Made by a program: the position numbers and the translations under genes. Below the pieces are notes generated by a model. It was not told the DNA's origin and searched no databases. It saw nothing but the letters and a program-made list of their open reading frames with translations. A DNA stretch of 40,618 nt from Nitrospira japonica (GTDB lineage Bacteria > Nitrospirota > Thermodesulfovibrionia > Thermodesulfovibrionales > DYHX01): the NCBI GenBank assembly GCA_020723925.1, contig DYHX01000009.1:1-40618 (forward strand), given 5' to 3'. Positions 1-7,233 of this stretch are shown here, in pieces; positions within the stretch are counted from its first letter, which is position 1; each line of letters begins with the position of its first letter.

Positions 1-2
1 AG

Positions 3-194
3 GCATATCCGAGAACGAATATTACCTGCACCGCGTGTCTGGGTAAAGGGGTTATGGGTGTAAGCAGTGAAGATATTGAAACCTGCCCCATCTGTAAAGG
101 GAGAGGCAGAGAAAAAGGTAGCAATCTTCCGTGTTTAAGATGTAGAGGCAAAGGGGTTGTGACTAAAAAAGAGTTCTTCAGGGGAAGTTTGTGA
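3..194 (+). CDS. C-terminal part of a DnaJ-type zinc-finger protein
   Basis: The gene is open at the left edge of the window, and only its last 63 residues are visible. They hold three CxxC-type knuckles of the DnaJ cysteine-rich class: CTACLGKG near residue 9, CPICKGRG near residue 29 and CLRCRGKG near residue 43, followed by a short basic tail and a TGA stop. In DnaJ/Hsp40 proteins such knuckles bind zinc and help hold unfolded clients. No J-domain is visible in this part, but one is fused to a GvpF protein further along the cluster (7209-8324), so the two could share a folding task. The next gene, gvpH, is also chaperone-like. The family call is good; membership of the gvp operon is inferred from strand and proximity. 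Confidence 0.7.
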   Translation, partial: AYPRTNITCTACLGKGVMGVSSEDIETCPICKGRGREKGSNLPCLRCRGKGVVTKKEFFRGSL

Positions 195-215
195 ATAAAA
201 TAATAAATAACCTAA

Positions 216-322
216 CGGGTAGTGGCAGGTCTCCTGTAAGAAAAGGTTTGTGTGATGATATTTTTGGTTATGAATTTTCTGACATTCGACGGTATTTCGG
301 GTCGGGAGACCCGAAACTACCC
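216..322. repeat. Inverted REP-like repeat pair upstream of gvpH
   Basis: The arms GGGTAGTGGCAGGTCTCCTG (217-236) and, on the other strand, GGGTAGTTTCGGGTCTCCCG (322-303) face each other across about 66 bases. The right arm also contains a small palindrome, GGGTC-GGGA-GACCC. The same two arms, in reversed arrangement, form a tight hairpin at 12224-12271. The repeat fills most of the 163-base gap before gvpH. Confidence 0.65.
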
Positions 323-357
323 ACTACTCAATTAAGGTAAAAATAAAGGAGGCATAG

Positions 358-888
358 ATGGCTGAAAAAAAGAAGAAGGAAGAGGAAGGCTTAGATATTG
401 ATTTTGGGATAGGAAAGATTAGACTTGGAGGTTTATTTAAAGGCATTGAGAAGCTGATTGACCTTGCGGCTGAACTAAAAGAAGCAGGTGGGGAAATCAA
501 GAAAGAAGGCGAGATCGACCTAAGCCATCTTAAAGAAGGTATGAAAGGGGTATATGGGTTTTCTATCAAGACAGCAGTTGGTGGAAAGCCGGTTGTCGAG
601 ACATTTGGCAATATCAAAAAGACGCCTGAAGGACCTGTTGTAGAAGAAGAAAGAGAACCATTAACTGATGTTTTTGATGAGAAAGACGAGATTCTGGTAA
701 TAGCCGAGATTCCGGGAGTTCATGAGGAAGGTATATCAGTAGATTTAAAGGGGGATATACTGGAGATTTCAGCAGCAGGTAAGAATAGGAAGTATCGTAA
801 AGAGATACTTCTACCAGTACAGGTCAAGAAGGAAACACTTTCTTATACATATAAGAACGGTATCTTAGAAGTCAGGGGTAAAAAGTGA
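358..888 (+). CDS. gvpH: GvpH-like gas vesicle protein with Hsp20/alpha-crystallin domain
   Basis: This 176-residue protein has a charged start, a glycine-rich middle (residues 18-60) and an alpha-crystallin-like beta domain in the last 75 residues. That domain includes EKDEILVIAEIPGV and the terminal strand YKNGILEVRGKK, which resembles the Hsp20 signature. GvpH proteins are accessory small heat-shock-like factors of gas vesicle clusters, thought to keep GvpA and its partners from aggregating in the cytoplasm. The ATG follows AAAGGAGGC, a strong ribosome binding site. The gene opens the visible run of plus-strand gvp genes. A plain Hsp20 is the alternative, but the N-terminal half and the surroundings favour GvpH. 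Confidence 0.85.
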   Translation: MAEKKKKEEEGLDIDFGIGKIRLGGLFKGIEKLIDLAAELKEAGGEIKKEGEIDLSHLKEGMKGVYGFSIKTAVGGKPVVETFGNIKKTPEGPVVEEEREPLTDVFDEKDEILVIAEIPGVHEEGISVDLKGDILEISAAGKNRKYRKEILLPVQVKKETLSYTYKNGILEVRGKK

Positions 889-959
889 ACCCCGCACCTT
901 TCTGGTCGGGTATTGAACCATGTAAAAAGGTGCGGGATTATGGTAAAAAGGTGCGGGGT
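889..959. repeat. Palindromic GIY-YIG-linked element, solo copy (L-R-R form)
   Basis: The left end CCCCGCACCTTT begins at 890. Two right ends follow in tandem, AAAAAGGTGCGGGAT (924-938) and AAAAAGGTGCGGGG (945-958). The bases flanking the CCCC...GGGG unit are TGAA on both sides (886-889 and 959-962), an exact 4-bp duplication that also overlaps the gvpH stop and the next start codon. Without the element the site reads AGGGGTAAAAAGTGAATGG, which joins a ribosome binding site directly to the ATG of the ArsA-like gene. Confidence 0.8.
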
Positions 960-961
960 GA

Positions 962-1906
962 ATGGCAATAACCGGACTATTAGAGCCATCTTTGAAGCTG
1001 ATCTTATTCGGCGGGAAAGGAGGCGTGGGAAAGACCACCTGTGCCTCATGTGCTGCACTGTATTTAGCAAACAACAATAAGAATACCCTGCTTATCTCCA
1101 CTGACCCAGCACATTCTTTATCGGACAGTCTGGGCAAGGAGATAGGAGACGAGATAAAGCAAATAGAAGGTGTAGATAAATTAAGTGCCATAGAGATAAG
1201 CGCAGAGAAGGCATTATCAAAGTTCAAGATAGAATACGAAGATGAGCTAAGGAGACTCTTTGATACGAGTACTTATTTAGATAAGGAGGATATAGATGCC
1301 ATACTCGGGCTGCCTATACCGGGGATAGACGAGGTAATGGGATTTAAGACGATTGTGGACTTAATTGAAGAGGGTAAATTTGACAAATATGTAGTAGATA
1401 CAGCACCAACAGGCCATGCCCTGAGGCTTTTGACCTTCCCGGAGCTTTTAGATGATTGGGTAAAGGTTATGGCAAAGATGAGATGGAAATACAGATATAT
1501 GGTTACGAGCTTTGCCGGGAAATATAAGCCTGATAGCGCTGATGATTTCCTTATGAGTATGAAAAAGACGGTTAAGAAGATTGAGGGTCTCCTGAAGGAT
1601 CAGAACAGGTGTGAATTCATTGTCGTGACCATACCAGAGGATATGGCAATTAAAGAGACAGAAAGGATGGTAAAAAGTTTGAATCAATACAGAATAAAGG
1701 TAAAGCAAATGGTAATCAATAATGTTATCCCAGAGGAGGGCAGGTGTAGTTTTTGTCAGGCAAGGAGAGAAGGGCAGGATAAATATATCGGAGAGATTAG
1801 AGGCAAATTTAGTGATTTAAATATAACAATTATCCCCCTTCAGCCTCACGAAGTAAAAGGGACAGATGCACTGAAAAACATCGGGAATATGTTCTTTGCG
1901 GGATAA
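962..1906 (+). CDS. Get3/ArsA-family ATPase
   Basis: This 314-residue soluble ATPase has the deviant P-loop GKGGVGKT (residues 18-25), a switch-I-type segment STDPAHSLSD, a switch-II-type DTAPTGHALRLL, and a CSFC pair (C262, C265). The pair matches the zinc-binding CxxC that links Get3 dimers. Get3 carries tail-anchored or hydrophobic proteins, while ArsA drives arsenite export. Here the protein is single-domain with a CxxC and no arsenic genes are nearby, so a Get3-like client-handling role fits better. GvpA-family proteins are short and hydrophobic and could be clients; that is inference. The start codon sits directly after a palindromic element. Four bases separate it from the CDC48 gene, so the two are probably co-transcribed. 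Confidence 0.85.
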   Translation: MAITGLLEPSLKLILFGGKGGVGKTTCASCAALYLANNNKNTLLISTDPAHSLSDSLGKEIGDEIKQIEGVDKLSAIEISAEKALSKFKIEYEDELRRLFDTSTYLDKEDIDAILGLPIPGIDEVMGFKTIVDLIEEGKFDKYVVDTAPTGHALRLLTFPELLDDWVKVMAKMRWKYRYMVTSFAGKYKPDSADDFLMSMKKTVKKIEGLLKDQNRCEFIVVTIPEDMAIKETERMVKSLNQYRIKVKQMVINNVIPEEGRCSFCQARREGQDKYIGEIRGKFSDLNITIIPLQPHEVKGTDALKNIGNMFFAG

Positions 1907-1909
1907 GTT

Positions 1910-4126
1910 ATGAATATGAATAAAAAAGCAGATGCCATTACTTTAAAAGTAAAAGAGGCACTACCCAAGGATGTGGGCAGGGCAATAGCCAGGATAGACC
2001 CTGAAGATATGAAGAGGATTGAAGCTGAAGTGGGCGATATTATAGAGATAAGCGGAAAGAGAAGTGCTCCGGCAAAGGCGATGCCATGTTATATGGAAGA
2101 CAGGGGCAAAGGGATTGTTCAAATAGACGGTATTCTCCGGGAGAATGCTCAGATTGGACTGGACGAGAAGGCCACTATTAAAAAAGTATCTTATAAGCCT
2201 GCTGCAAGAATTACCCTTTCGCCTATAACCATAGGCGGCTTGCGAGGTGAAAGAGACACCCGATACATTGGCCGCCTTTTAGAGGGTCTTCCCCTGATGA
2301 GAGGAGATAGAGTCAGGGCTACCCTGTTTGGGGCAAGATCTTGTGATTTTAAGGTATTAGATACTATACCTGATAAAGAGGTAGTTTTAATTCACCCCAC
2401 TACTGTTATCAAGATGGAAGTAAAGGAGGGGGAGGAAAGACGGGGACTAAAAATATCTTATGAAGATATAGGCGGTTTAAGCAGACAGATACAGAGGATC
2501 AGAGAGATGATAGAATTGCCTCTTAAATATCCAGAGGTATTTGAAAGGTTGGGGATTAATGCACCAAAGGGGGTATTTTTGTATGGACCTCCAGGAACAG
2601 GTAAGACTCTGATTGCTCGAGCAGTGGCTAATGAAACAGAGGCATATTTCACCCACATAAGCGGCCCAGAGATAATGGGCAAGTTCTATGGAGAGTCTGA
2701 AGCCCGATTGAGAGGTGTATTTGAAGACGCGCAAAAACATGCCCCAGCCATAATCTTTATAGATGAGATAGACTCCATTGCACCTAAAAGAGAAGAGATG
2801 GGCGGGGAGAAGCAGGTTGAGCGGAGGGTTGTGGCTCAGCTCTTAGCCTTGATGGATGGATTAGAATCAAGGGGCGAGGTTATAGTGATAGCCGCAACCA
2901 ATATCCCTAATGTCATAGACCCGGCATTGAGGCGGCCGGGAAGATTTGATAGAGAGATTTCTATCCCTATCCCAGATAGAAATGGCCGCTTGGAGATACT
3001 CCATATTCATACGAGGGGAATGCCCCTGGCAGAAGATGCTCGCCCCCACACTAAAGATTTTGGTGGGGGGGTAAATCTTGAAAGGTTAGCAGATATTACA
3101 CATGGATTTGTAGGCGCTGACCTGGAGGCATTAGTTAGAGAGGCAGCGATGTCGGCCTTAAGAAAGATTCTACCTGAGATCGATTTTGAGCTGGCGGATA
3201 TTCCCTATGAAACACTCATGGAGCTTCAAGTAACTATGGATAATTTCTTAGAGGCGATGAAGGAAGTAGAACCCTCTGCTATACGGGAGTTTTTTGTAGA
3301 GGTGCCTGATGTCAAATGGGAGGATGTTGGAGGATTGGAAGAGATAAAGAGAGAGCTGATGGAGGCGATTGAATGGCCACTTAAATATCCTCAGCTTTTC
3401 AAAAAGGCTTATACCCAACCACCTAAGGGGATATTGTTATATGGTGCTCCTGGAACTGGAAAGACTTTATTAGCTAAGGCAGTAGCTAATGAGAGTGGGG
3501 TTAATTTCATTTCAGTCAAAGGGCCGAGTTTGATATCGAAGTATGTGGGGGAAAGCGAGCGTGGAATCCGTGAGGTCTTTAAAAAGGCAAAACAGGCATC
3601 GCCAACAATATTATTCTTTGACGAGATAGATAGTCTTGTGCCGAGAAGGGGCTCAAGTTCCACAGATGCCCATGTAACAGAACGGGTTATAAGCCAGTTT
3701 CTTACAGAGATGGATGGCATAGAGGAACTAAAAGGAGTAGTAGTTTTAGCCGCAACCAACAGGATAGATCTGATAGACCCTGCTCTTCTAAGGAGCGGCA
3801 GGTTTGACCTTTTGCTTGAGTTACCTTTGCCAGATGAGAAGACGAGGCTTAAGATTTTTAAGATACATACAAAAAATAAGCCTCTTGATAAAGATGTAAA
3901 TTTACAGGAATTTGCGAGGCAGACGGAAAATAAGGTTGGCTCTGATATTGAGTTTATCTGCCGAAAGGCATCAATGTTGGCGATAAGGGAATATATAAGT
4001 CGGGAGTCGGGAGTCGGGAGTCGGGAGTCAGAGCTTAAGATTTCAAAGAGGCATTTTGAAGGGGCTCTTGAGTTAGTCAAAGAGCAGCTTAAAGGCATTA
4101 GTAAAGAGGATGCCGGAGATGTTTAA
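1910..4126 (+). CDS. CDC48/p97/VAT-type AAA+ ATPase with two AAA domains
   Basis: This 738-residue unfoldase has an N-terminal CDC48-N-type double-psi barrel region (about 1-185) and two AAA modules. The first has Walker A GPPGTGKT near 226 and Walker B IIFIDEID. The second has Walker A GAPGTGKT near 512 and Walker B ILFFDEID, with an arginine-finger region SGRFD. Such proteins pull apart complexes or feed proteases. Double-AAA CDC48 is typical of archaea and rarer in bacteria, and here it sits within a gas vesicle cluster. Two insertions interrupt the usual sequence: residues about 377-387 ([11 protein letters not shown]) come from a palindromic element, and [12 protein letters not shown] near 697-708 comes from a tandem repeat. 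Both keep the frame. The frame is open throughout, so the protein is probably made. Confidence 0.9.
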   Translation: MNMNKKADAITLKVKEALPKDVGRAIARIDPEDMKRIEAEVGDIIEISGKRSAPAKAMPCYMEDRGKGIVQIDGILRENAQIGLDEKATIKKVSYKPAARITLSPITIGGLRGERDTRYIGRLLEGLPLMRGDRVRATLFGARSCDFKVLDTIPDKEVVLIHPTTVIKMEVKEGEERRGLKISYEDIGGLSRQIQRIREMIELPLKYPEVFERLGINAPKGVFLYGPPGTGKTLIARAVANETEAYFTHISGPEIMGKFYGESEARLRGVFEDAQKHAPAIIFIDEIDSIAPKREEMGGEKQVERRVVAQLLALMDGLESRGEVIVIAATNIPNVIDPALRRPGRFDREISIPIPDRNGRLEILHIHTRGMPLAEDARPHTKDFGGGVNLERLADITHGFVGADLEALVREAAMSALRKILPEIDFELADIPYETLMELQVTMDNFLEAMKEVEPSAIREFFVEVPDVKWEDVGGLEEIKRELMEAIEWPLKYPQLFKKAYTQPPKGILLYGAPGTGKTLLAKAVANESGVNFISVKGPSLISKYVGESERGIREVFKKAKQASPTILFFDEIDSLVPRRGSSSTDAHVTERVISQFLTEMDGIEELKGVVVLAATNRIDLIDPALLRSGRFDLLLELPLPDEKTRLKIFKIHTKNKPLDKDVNLQEFARQTENKVGSDIEFICRKASMLAIREYISRESGVGSRESELKISKRHFEGALELVKEQLKGISKEDAGDV
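3038..3070. repeat. Palindromic element inserted in frame in the CDC48 gene
   Basis: CCCCCACACTAAAG (3043-3056) faces TTTTGGTGGGGGG. CDC48 relatives usually read about [17 protein letters not shown] here. This gene reads LAED, then eleven extra residues, then [13 protein letters not shown]. The extra 33 bases match the core of the palindrome family seen throughout the gvp cluster. Confidence 0.7.
3998..4030. repeat. Tandem GGGAGTC repeat read in frame in the CDC48 gene
   Basis: About four copies of a 7-base unit (GGGAGTC) encode [11 protein letters not shown] close to the C-terminus of the CDC48 protein. The repeat lies between the second AAA module's last helices and the tail, where an insertion is likely to be tolerated. 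It belongs to a class of AGT-like near-tandem repeats also present in tsaD, lolA and several gaps. Confidence 0.65.
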
Positions 4127-4146
4127 TTTCATTAAGGCTATAAACC

Positions 4147-6879
4147 ATGCGTCTGAGCATACTTAAAAAGACAACCATAGGCTTCATAGTCATAGCGCTC
4201 CTTTATGCCTTAATGGGTAGTATCACTTACCACAATATATCGTTAATCCATGAGAACGAAAGGAAAATAGAGGAACTTATTAGCCAGCACATATCACTTA
4301 TGAGCATCGAGGCATCCTTTTATAAAGAGATAGTATTCTTAGAGAACTACATAAGAAAAGGGGCTGCAAGGATAAAAGATGATTTTTACAGGGCGAAGTT
4401 TAACGTAGAAGAATCCCTCAAAGTAGTATCAGACACTGATATACATGCTGTTTGTAATAACATGCACCATAAGGCTGAAGAAATATTCTCATCCCCTCTA
4501 CCTATAGAGAAGAGCAGGGCAGAGGCAATGAGCGGATTAATGAATGTCCTTTTAAGGACGATGGATGAGATTACAGATAAACGCATGAGGGAAAATATAA
4601 GTGCGATCAATGAGGCGATATTAAGAGGTAAAGATATAAGAAAAAGAGTTTTGATATATACCATCGGGTGGTTCGGCATCGTAGTTATTGCTGGTGTTCT
4701 CGCCTTTCCCTATATCTACTCCACAGCAGTAAAGCCTATAAGAAGGCTGTATGAATGGGCTGTTGCCGCAGGCAAAGGCGACCTCAGCACGCGGGTTCAA
4801 ATAAAGACAGGCGATGAGTTAGAGGAACTCGCTGATATGGTGAATGCGGCGTCAGAGAGGCTCAGTGAGCATATAGAAAAATTAGGGGATGTGGTCGAGC
4901 AAAGGACAGCGAGTATTGAGAGGGCAAAAAGGCAATGGGAGGACACATTTGATGCTATCACCGACCCTCTTTTTATACACGATGAAGAGTTCAGGATAAT
5001 AAGGGCAAACAGGGCGTATGCAGAGATGGCAGGTATGTCATTTGAGGACATGATAGGCAAACCTTATTATGAAATCTTTCCAAAGAGGGAAAAACCCTCC
5101 AAAAAGTGCGGAGAGGGCTTAGAATTGCATACGGATGAGGAGGAGGTTTTCCTGCCTGATATAAACAAAATCTACAAGATGCGTTTCTATCCTGTATGGG
5201 ATGAACAGAAGAGATACCGTTTCTCTATCCACGTCTTCGAGGATATAACAGAGGCAAGGCAGGCAGCGGAGAAGATAAAGAGAGAGGCTGAGATAAACAG
5301 GGCGCTCCTTAAAGTGGCTGAGGTCCTGAGTGCATCTCTCGGTAGGGATGAGATATTTAAAAGGGTTATGGAGATACTCCCTGAGATTATCAAGGCAGAT
5401 AGGTATGCAGCCTTTTTCTACGACAAAGAGCTTGGTGCATTTGTCCCAATCCACAGTTACGGGATACCAGAGGATTTAAAGCCATATTTTGTGCGGCTAA
5501 GGCTTACGCCCGGGGTGCCGATAGTAGATAAGATAATAAAAGGTGAGATGGTTATTATTGAAGATGTCCATGAAAGCCCTCTATTTCCGAGAAAGATAGC
5601 CGAGACCTTCAATCTTAGGTCTATTATGGCTGTGTCGCTAATAAGCAAACAGAAGGTTATTGGAATGATAGGGATGGGCAGGATCGATAAAAAGGTTCCC
5701 TTTGACGATAGAGAGAAAGTCATTCTTAAGGGGATTGCATACCAGGTCGCAACAGCCTTTGAAAACGCCATACTTTTCAAGGAGACAATGGAAAAGACAA
5801 TCGATCTCAGCCGAAGGATAGAGACCATCTCTGCTATGCACGAGATAGACCGTTCAATCCTCTCAACCCTCGATAGGGATGAGATACTCGAGAGCGCTGT
5901 AATGATGGTCAGCAGGGTTATACCATGTGACAGGGCAACGGTTGCACTGGTTGATAAAGAAAAGAGCGGATTTGTTTACGCAGCAGGATGGGGAATTGAT
6001 CTCCCAAAAGGGACACTTGTCCCCTTTGATAATACAACTGCCACAGAAGTTCTTAAGACGGGGAGTCCAGATTACTGCCATGACATAAGAGAAATTGGGA
6101 CCCCCCTTCCTCTGGAGGAGAGTTTTCTAAAGGCGGGGTTCTTTTCTCACATAAGGGTTCCCCTTGCTGTGAGGGGAGAAGTAGTCGGGGTGTTGAGCGT
6201 GGGTGCAAAGAGGCCAGCCGCCTTTACCTCTGATAACCTCTCGACCCTTGAGAAACTTGCTTCACAGATAGCAGTAGCGCTGGAGAATGCAAGGCTATTG
6301 GCAGACATGAAGGATCTATTTATCGGGACCATAAAGAGTCTTGCTCAGGCGATAGATGCAAAAAGTCCATGGACAAAAGGACATTCAGACAGGATTACTG
6401 AATATGCCATGCAGATAGGAAAGGAGATGGGATTACAGGATAAAGAATTAGAGGATTTGAGGATTGCGGGATTGCTTCACGATATAGGGAAAATAGGGAC
6501 ATACGATATTATTCTCGATAAACCCGGAAAACTGGCCAGCGATGAATACGAGATTGTCAAGAAGCATCCTATAAGAGGTTCAGAACTGCTTTTACCTATA
6601 AAGCAGTTGAGCCATATAATACCGTGGATAAGGGGACACCACGAGAGGTTCGACGGCACAGGCTATCCAGATGGGCGCGAGGGAGAGGAGATACCACTTC
6701 AGGCAAAGATACTCGCTGTTGCAGATTCCTTTGACTCAATGACATCAGAGAGGCCTTACCGTAAGACACCTGGAAGGGAAAAGGCGATAGAAGAGTTAAA
6801 AAAGAACGCTGGCACTCAGTTCGACCCAAAGGTTGTTGAGGCGTTTTTGAAGGTATTAAAAAACGAGGGGAAAAACTGA
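4147..6879 (+). CDS. Membrane sensor with HAMP, PAS, two GAF and HD-GYP domains
   Basis: This 910-residue sensor is a predicted cyclic-di-GMP phosphodiesterase. A transmembrane helix at about 11-32, a periplasmic helical region and a second helix at about 168-192 are followed by HAMP (193-245), PAS (about 260-370), GAF (385-540), GAF (560-715) and a C-terminal HD-GYP domain. The catalytic HD is at 778-779 (LLHDIGKIG), HH at 831-832, and the GYP motif at 839-841 (GTGYPDG). All key residues are present, so hydrolysis of cyclic-di-GMP is expected. It lies 20 bases after the CDC48 gene on the same strand and before four gvpF/L genes. This suggests that gas vesicle formation or buoyancy is tied to second-messenger signalling; that link is inferred. 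Confidence 0.9.
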   Translation: MRLSILKKTTIGFIVIALLYALMGSITYHNISLIHENERKIEELISQHISLMSIEASFYKEIVFLENYIRKGAARIKDDFYRAKFNVEESLKVVSDTDIHAVCNNMHHKAEEIFSSPLPIEKSRAEAMSGLMNVLLRTMDEITDKRMRENISAINEAILRGKDIRKRVLIYTIGWFGIVVIAGVLAFPYIYSTAVKPIRRLYEWAVAAGKGDLSTRVQIKTGDELEELADMVNAASERLSEHIEKLGDVVEQRTASIERAKRQWEDTFDAITDPLFIHDEEFRIIRANRAYAEMAGMSFEDMIGKPYYEIFPKREKPSKKCGEGLELHTDEEEVFLPDINKIYKMRFYPVWDEQKRYRFSIHVFEDITEARQAAEKIKREAEINRALLKVAEVLSASLGRDEIFKRVMEILPEIIKADRYAAFFYDKELGAFVPIHSYGIPEDLKPYFVRLRLTPGVPIVDKIIKGEMVIIEDVHESPLFPRKIAETFNLRSIMAVSLISKQKVIGMIGMGRIDKKVPFDDREKVILKGIAYQVATAFENAILFKETMEKTIDLSRRIETISAMHEIDRSILSTLDRDEILESAVMMVSRVIPCDRATVALVDKEKSGFVYAAGWGIDLPKGTLVPFDNTTATEVLKTGSPDYCHDIREIGTPLPLEESFLKAGFFSHIRVPLAVRGEVVGVLSVGAKRPAAFTSDNLSTLEKLASQIAVALENARLLADMKDLFIGTIKSLAQAIDAKSPWTKGHSDRITEYAMQIGKEMGLQDKELEDLRIAGLLHDIGKIGTYDIILDKPGKLASDEYEIVKKHPIRGSELLLPIKQLSHIIPWIRGHHERFDGTGYPDGREGEEIPLQAKILAVADSFDSMTSERPYRKTPGREKAIEELKKNAGTQFDPKVVEAFLKVLKNEGKN

Positions 6880-6890
6880 AATGGAAGGTA

Positions 6891-7233
6891 TACCCCACAC
6901 CTTTTCTATGTATTACGTCTACATTCTCAAGAATAATAATGATAATGGTGAATTATATATAGGCTCTACCAGTAATTTGAAGAGGAGGTTAGAGGAGCAT
7001 CAGAAAGGGAAGGTGTTTTCAACAAAGAAATTCCCTGTTGCGGGGTTTACCCTGGTTTATTATGAAGCATATGCTTCGGAAAAAGATGCCAGAATGCGTG
7101 AAGCGCGTTTGAAGCAGTTCGGTAAGGCATACCAAGAGTTAAAAAAACGAATTAGGGAGAGTTTAGAAGGTGTGAGAGTAAACCTCACACCTTTTACAGA
7201 AAACTCAAATGAATAATCAAAAGGTGTGGGGTA
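6891..7233 (+). mobile_element. GIY-YIG nuclease element with 15-bp terminal inverted repeats
   Basis: Perfect inverted ends TACCCCACACCTTTT (6891-6905) and AAAAGGTGTGGGGTA (7219-7233) enclose a complete GIY-YIG nuclease gene. Inside the right end is a second inward-facing pair, AAGGTGTGAG (7168-7177) and CTCACACCTTTT (about 7183-7194), so the element may be a nuclease unit abutting a solo palindrome. The left flank is ATGGAAGGTA and the right flank TATATATATC. Joining them across a single TA gives an uninterrupted gvpF start reading MEGIYIYGIVDT. The element therefore separates the original start codon at 6881 from its gene. Confidence 0.75.
6908..7216 (+). CDS. GIY-YIG endonuclease inside a palindrome-ended element
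   Basis: This 102-residue single-domain GIY-YIG protein has the first motif as YYVYIL, the second as LYIGSTSNLKRRLEEH (with the conserved arginine), and the downstream YYEAYASEKDARMREARLKQFG block carrying the likely metal-binding glutamate. Such nucleases cut DNA using one magnesium ion; small free-standing ones are common in bacterial genomes. The open frame can be read from the ATG at 6881, but those first nine residues are the stranded start of the neighbouring gvpF, so ATG 6908 just inside the left terminal repeat is preferred. The last 20 or so residues run through the right-hand repeats and are probably not part of the fold. It overlaps the present gvpF start by 8 bases. It most likely mobilises the flanking palindromes. 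Confidence 0.8.
   Translation: MYYVYILKNNNDNGELYIGSTSNLKRRLEEHQKGKVFSTKKFPVAGFTLVYYEAYASEKDARMREARLKQFGKAYQELKKRIRESLEGVRVNLTPFTENSNE

Noticed and set aside
962-1906. Arsenite pump ATPase ArsA
   Set aside because: It is a single half-length unit with a CxxC pair and has no arsenic genes nearby, which fits Get3-like proteins better.
3409-4098. 229-codon minus-strand frame
   Set aside because: It is a long shadow of the second AAA module of the CDC48 gene, with unnatural serine- and leucine-rich composition.
1910-4126. CDC48 gene as gvpN
   Set aside because: GvpN is a single MoxR-type AAA protein of about 300-400 residues. This one has an N-domain and two AAA modules.
6908-7216. GIY-YIG gene as part of a group I intron homing system
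   Set aside because: No intron core, and the site lies at a protein gene start with inverted ends. It does not resemble a self-splicing intron.
6891-7233. TA-only target duplication, as for IS630/Tc1-type elements
   Set aside because: TA fits this copy, but four other copies show exact 4-bp duplications, and no DDE transposase is present. A 4-bp target is the better family rule, with slippage in the TATATA tract here.
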